Made by a program: the position numbers and the translations under genes. From a virus: a DNA stretch of 64,000 bases. The stretch covers positions 124,001-188,000 of IMG/VR virus record IMGVR_UViG_3300044630_006293. One strand, 5' to 3'. Below are positions 59,947 through 64,000 of this stretch, one piece after another; the stretch's first letter is position 1, and each line of letters starts with the position of its first letter. Under the pieces are notes generated by a model that saw only the letters and a program-made list of their open reading frames with translations, was not told the DNA's origin and did not search any database.

Positions 59947-61555
59947 ATGGCTTTTGAGTTCATAGAAAATTTTACTATTCAACTTCCGGATATTAGTGAA
60001 GCAGAATATAATTTTTCTGAATCTTTTAATACAAATTATGGTTTAATTATAGAAGTTGCAGCAATACACGAACGGACTTACTGCTAACTATAATAATTAT
60101 TCATCTACAGAACTAGAGAAGGCTCTTCAGTCATGGGTCGAGCCTTACCCTAAGCCTATCATTCTAAACCATGATCTTAACACAGAGCCTATTGGTAGAG
60201 TTATGGCAGCCAAGATGGACAAAGAAGTTGACGGAAGCCCGTTCGTTAGATTGCAAATTGCAATAACTGATCCAGTAGCTGCACAGAAGGTTCTAGATAA
60301 AAGATACCTTACTGGTTCAGTTGGTGGAAGAGCAGGAAAAGCTGTCTGTTCAATTTCTGGAGAAGACCTTGCCACAGAAAGTGAAGGCGGAAGGCCTAAG
60401 CTTCCTAAGTACAAGAGGGGCCAAGTCTATAAAGGAAAACTTGCATTCATTGATATGCAAGATATTTCCTTTAAAGAGTATTCATTTGTAAATCAACCAG
60501 CAGATGGTAAGTCTAGCGTTAGATCAACTTCTGCTATATCTGATAAAGATTCAAAACCTTCATCAGAAGGTTGGGTCGCCAAGAGCTCTGCTTTTGTGCT
60601 TCATATGAATGAAGAAGATATCTATTCAATAGAAGAGCATGATTCAATTTTCAAAAAAATGAATAAAAAAGAATCAAAGCCCTTATATCTTCACTTAAAA
60701 GGAGCTTTCCTTAGTGCTATGGCAATACAGGAAAGCGAAAATGAGCATAATTCAACAGTTTCATTACTATCTAATGAGGAAACTGCCAAAGAAACTGATC
60801 TACAGGAGAAATCTAACATGGATGTTCGCAATCAAGAGAAAGATATCTTAGCTGTAACTGAAGAGTTGAGCGAAGATCTTTCTGCAATTGCTTCTTCAAA
60901 GTCTGAAAAAGACGAAGAAGTTAAGGAAGAAGAAGTTCCAGCTGAAGAAACTTCAGAAGAAGAAGTTACAGTATCAGCTGAAGAAGAAAATAAAGAATCT
61001 CAAGAAGAAGTAGATGATTCAGAAGAACAAGCCTTAGTTGCTGTTGATTCCGAAGAATCTGTTGATTCAAAAGAAAATACAGCTGACGAACAGAAGGCTG
61101 AAAAAGATCAAGAGCCAGAAGAGAAAGTCGAAGACCTCAGCGATAAGGCTGAGCAGCCCGCTGAGCAAGAAGGCGACAATCTCAATAAGATTAAGGCTCT
61201 TGAAGAAGAGAATGCAAAGCTTAAAGTAGCACTTCATAGAATTCTTGTAGAAAGAGTTGTTGATGCAAAGATTAGCGCAGGCGTTGAAGAAGATACATCG
61301 AGAGATGAGCTCATTGAGTCACATGTGACTCGTACAGCTTCTTCTTTGGCCGATTCGCTTAGAGATCTAGTAAAGATGCCAGTCCGCAAGGCTCGTTCTA
61401 CTGGAGTGCCAGAGTTTAATAATGAATCAACAGTTGCTATTGACGAACAGAATGTAACAACCGTTGATGAAGAAGGAAACTTTGCTTCTTCGAAAGAAGA
61501 AGTATCAGTTGAGCAAGTATTTGTAGACGCCCTAATGGGCCGTCGTAAACTTTAG
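59947..61555 (+). CDS. prohead protease-scaffold fusion, 535 aa via +1 frameshift at CGG
   Basis: ATG at 59947 gives 42 residues ending IEVAAIHE, then GAA-CGG-A (60070-60076). Shifting +1 gives AIHE-GLTANYNNY, the usual AIHAGxTxNxxxY prohead protease opening; frame 0 stops after RTYC. Protease residues to ~190 include PIILNHD (HD), PIGRV and the GSVGGRAG segment. Then a long acidic scaffold-like tail (EEVKEEEVPAEETSEEE) with coiled coil and a C-terminal domain. The fusion resembles protease-scaffold genes of several phages. Confidence 0.85.
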
Positions 61556-61575
61556 AAACAAGGAGATAATTAAAA

Positions 61576-62349
61576 ATGAGTTTAGCTAAATTTCGCAAAG
61601 TAGGCACTAAAACCGGTGCTGGTCGCTTTGTGGTTTCAGAAGGTATTGCTCCAGCAGCATACCTCCTTCCACATCCTGGTCTACCAACTTGGTATCTTGA
61701 CTCAGAAGACGACCGTTTTGAGATAGTAATCCCTAAAGGAACTATCCTTTCTGTCGTAGCAGATGCAAATGGTGACGCAAGAATCGTACCAGCTAATGGT
61801 ACTGGTTCAAGCCAAGCCTATGGTGATAATATGCCTGCAAGTTGGGATCCGCTAGATGGAGCAACTCCAGCTTACAGCTCTGGTGCAACTGATACAGTTA
61901 CAGTTGCGGCAAGATCGGTTCCAATCGGTGTTGCACAGTATGACCTGTACCGTCCTTTTGATAAGGGCACCTCACAGGGCGCTGGCTTCATTACCCATGG
62001 TTATGTTGAATACCCAATGGTAAGTGGAATTAACAACACCGTAACAGTCGGTAGCGTTGTTCGCTCTGACCATATGGGTCGTCCAGTGTTGGCAGCTGCA
62101 GCCAACTTCCTTGACGGAAGCGATGTCTATTCTTACCTCCAGGTTGGTAAGGTAGTCGAAGTAGAAAAGTTTGCAACCAACTTTGATGATGGTTTGCTTT
62201 CTTACATGCAGCTTCCTTCAGATCCAGGTGCACTTAAGACAGTATTTGAACTTACCCGTTCAGGCACTTTCTCAGGTAAACTTGGTATCCGTAGTAATCT
62301 GGATGTCAACAACGTCATTGGCGCTTTCCGCGTCAACCTAACCTTATAA
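61576..62349 (+). CDS. head decoration-like protein, 257 aa
   Basis: Beta-rich and Gly/Val-rich (FEIVIPKGTILSVVADANGD, SVPIGVAQYDLYRP), directly before the major capsid gene: a typical place for a decoration protein or head fibre base. Strong AGGAG. Higher GC than the early genes, consistent with high expression. Confidence 0.7.
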   Translation: MSLAKFRKVGTKTGAGRFVVSEGIAPAAYLLPHPGLPTWYLDSEDDRFEIVIPKGTILSVVADANGDARIVPANGTGSSQAYGDNMPASWDPLDGATPAYSSGATDTVTVAARSVPIGVAQYDLYRPFDKGTSQGAGFITHGYVEYPMVSGINNTVTVGSVVRSDHMGRPVLAAAANFLDGSDVYSYLQVGKVVEVEKFATNFDDGLLSYMQLPSDPGALKTVFELTRSGTFSGKLGIRSNLDVNNVIGAFRVNLTL

Positions 62350-62373
62350 TACTAGCAGGAGGAAAATCCTAAG

Positions 62374-63429
62374 ATGAGTAAAACAATCCAAGAACTTCTT
62401 TCTGGTCTCCCAGCATGGGAAGCAGCATTATCAGAGGATGGGTATATCGATGAGAACAATAGAGTAACCGTAAGGGAAGCATTTGCATCACCTGATGCAG
62501 CAATACTTTTCCCCAAGATTATCTCTCGTACTCTAAAGGAAGCAGCTGAGCCACAGCTTTTGGTAACTCCTTTGCTTTCAACAGTACGCCTTGGCAAAGG
62601 TCGTTCCCTCGAATTCCCAGCCGTTAATGCTATTCAAGCAGCTGAGATCCCAGAAGGACAAGAGTATCCAGAGCAGGCACTCGCCTTTGCAAAGCAAATT
62701 GAGGGTAAAGTCTCAAAGAAGGGCGTGAAGTTAGCATTCACCGAAGAAGTCATCACTGACTCACTTTGGGACATTGTTGGTCTTCATGTTCGTGCAGCAG
62801 GTCGTGCTATGGCACGTCTCAAGGAACAAATCGCACTAAGTCGCTTCAAGGACGCTGCAACAATCGTCTTTGACAACGACAGTGGGTCTTATGATGACAC
62901 AACTGGTAAGGGTTTCAGTGGCGTAGCCAATGGAACAGTTACTTGGGATGACATCGTTGACATGGCGGCTGTTCTTATGGCTGAAAAGCACATTCCAACA
63001 GACTTTATACTTCACCCACTTATGTGGTCGGTATTCCTTAAGGATAGTATCTTCCATGCAGGTGGCGCAGCTTCTGCTGTTGGCACAAGCTGGGGATACC
63101 GTCCTCAGTCACCGGATGCAGCACTCAATGCAACCGCTCCAATGGGTCTTAATGTTTTGGTTTCACCATTCGTTAGCTTTACAGCTAAGAGTGGCGCAAC
63201 CGCAGCTAAGTCAGACCTTTTCTTGATTGACCGTAATGAGGTTGGTACACTCCTCGTTAAAGATGACATGACAACAGATCAGTTTGATGATCCAAGCCGT
63301 GACATCCGTCAGCTTAAGATGAAAGAGCGTTATGACATTGTTATGCTTGGTGACGGTGAAGGTATTACTGTTGCTAAGAATGTAAGCCTAGCTCGTAACT
63401 ACGAGGTTCAGCTCACTAACGAAGTTTAA
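62374..63429 (+). CDS. major capsid protein, 351 aa
   Basis: HK97-type capsid by order and sequence: N-terminal helix TIQELLSGLPAWEAALSEDG, E-loop-like GKGRSLEFPAV, P-domain helix VGLHVRAAGRAMARLKEQIA and A-domain (FILHPLMWSVFLKDSIFH ... MGLNVLVSPFVSF). Located after decoration, protease and portal genes. Codon use favours C-ended codons, as expected for a highly expressed gene. Followed by a strong terminator. Confidence 0.85.
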   Translation: MSKTIQELLSGLPAWEAALSEDGYIDENNRVTVREAFASPDAAILFPKIISRTLKEAAEPQLLVTPLLSTVRLGKGRSLEFPAVNAIQAAEIPEGQEYPEQALAFAKQIEGKVSKKGVKLAFTEEVITDSLWDIVGLHVRAAGRAMARLKEQIALSRFKDAATIVFDNDSGSYDDTTGKGFSGVANGTVTWDDIVDMAAVLMAEKHIPTDFILHPLMWSVFLKDSIFHAGGAASAVGTSWGYRPQSPDAALNATAPMGLNVLVSPFVSFTAKSGATAAKSDLFLIDRNEVGTLLVKDDMTTDQFDDPSRDIRQLKMKERYDIVMLGDGEGITVAKNVSLARNYEVQLTNEV

Positions 63430-63478
63430 TAACCTTAGGACAATTATAGTTATGGCCACTAATCATGGCAGTCCGTGG

Positions 63479-63521
63479 GATAAGGGGTGGTTGCGAAAGC
63501 TTCCACCCCTTATCTTTTTTT
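63479..63521 (+). terminator. strong rho-independent terminator after the capsid gene
   Basis: A perfect 12-bp stem GATAAGGGGTGG/CCACCCCTTATC with a 12-base loop, then seven T. It ends the capsid transcript 50 bases after the stop. Confidence 0.95.
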
Positions 63522-63566
63522 ATAAACAAGTATTACTAATTATGTATACGTCAATAAGGAGAGAAT

Positions 63567-64000
63567 GTGGCCCTATATCTTATAGAGAGCGCTAGTGTTG
63601 ATTCTGAAGTAGTAGTTATCAAATTTGGAAGAACTGTTAAAATCAGTTCATTAATAAATTCAAATTTTATTGTTCAAACAACAGCTGCTACTCCAGTCCC
63701 TGTTGCTAGTCCATTTACTCCCATAAATACCATTAGTGACTATAATCAAATATCCAGAACGCTAAGACTATTCTGGGATGTTCAACTTCAGTCTGGTCAA
63801 GAATATGTTGTTAGAGTAGCAAATTTACTAGATGCAGTAAATGAGACTATTGCAGAAGAGCAAATAAAGTTTACAAAGTCAGATGACGCTACCCCTTCAA
63901 CTATTACATCTTTTCAAGAGCCTTTGTATGAAGAGATATTAATAGAAGACAAGTCAGTCAGAGCAGATGCATTTTCTACTGTTCAAATTTTAGCCAAGAA
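63567..64000 (+). CDS. tail/structural protein, N-terminal part
   Basis: GTG at 63567 with AAGGAG three to five bases upstream; the frame is open to the right edge (144 codons). Fibronectin-III-like strands (RTLRLFWDVQLQSGQEYVVR) suggest a structural or adsorption protein. An overlapping ATG two bases earlier is in another frame and stops quickly. Confidence 0.7.
   Translation, partial: MALYLIESASVDSEVVVIKFGRTVKISSLINSNFIVQTTAATPVPVASPFTPINTISDYNQISRTLRLFWDVQLQSGQEYVVRVANLLDAVNETIAEEQIKFTKSDDATPSTITSFQEPLYEEILIEDKSVRADAFSTVQILAK

Overview
This 64-kb window looks like part of the genome of a large tailed phage (caudovirus) of a low-GC, probably aquatic, actinobacterium. The phage assignment rests on large terminase, portal, prohead protease/scaffold, major capsid and an S74 tail-fibre protein. 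The actinobacterial host is inferred from a WhiB-type regulator, an Rpf/transglycosylase-like secreted protein and apparently leaderless genes. The sequence is AT-rich, except for a visibly GC-richer stretch at about 29.3-36.9 kb. No host housekeeping genes are present.

Layout. Almost everything from 1 to 36.9 kb is transcribed leftward. From 37.2 kb most genes run rightward, with a short leftward RecA island at 37.9-39.7 kb. The left arm (1-9.4 kb) is an operon with a ubiquitin-like protein (4182-4439), an E1/ThiF-like enzyme (4453-5208), a JAMM/JAB isopeptidase with zinc clusters (5201-6874) and an E2-like protein with a long cysteine-rich tail (6916-8760). A strong terminator follows, then a Cdc48/Ycf46-like AAA+ ATPase (2460-4073). 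Together these resemble a complete Ubl conjugation/deconjugation pathway, closest in my memory to the plasmid PRTRC cassette. Next come an M50 protease, WhiB, four tRNAs (Ile-TAT, Met-CAT, Asn-GTT, Leu-TAA) interleaved with small genes, two tandem structured-RNA candidates, a secreted subtilase and an SF2 helicase.

The middle (20-36.9 kb) holds two large distantly related proteins (843 and 926 aa) with faint similarity to two-barrel RNA polymerases, an iteron-like repeat array, a solitary IS110-type C-terminal domain, a secreted Rpf/lysozyme-like protein with a structured leader, an SSB-like protein, a run of membrane micropeptides, and many terminators and duplicated hairpin leaders. The right arm (40.2-64 kb) starts at a near-consensus promoter and carries a Clp-like ATPase, glycine-rich membrane-tailed proteins, a DEDDh-exonuclease-containing 1137-aa protein, terminase, tail genes, portal, a glycosyltransferase, prohead protease-scaffold, a decoration-like protein and the major capsid protein.

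The most unusual signal besides the Ubl system is that four late genes (about 42.70, 50.51, 54.40 and 60.07 kb, including terminase and prohead protease) are each broken in the same way: an in-frame CGG codon followed by A, where moving +1 to read GGA (Gly) restores the conserved protein. By eye I found no other in-frame CGG codon in the rightward genes from 40.2 to 63.4 kb. This suggests either +1 recoding at CGG or a systematic sequence artefact. All function calls are from reading the sequence and from memory of families; no searches were run.
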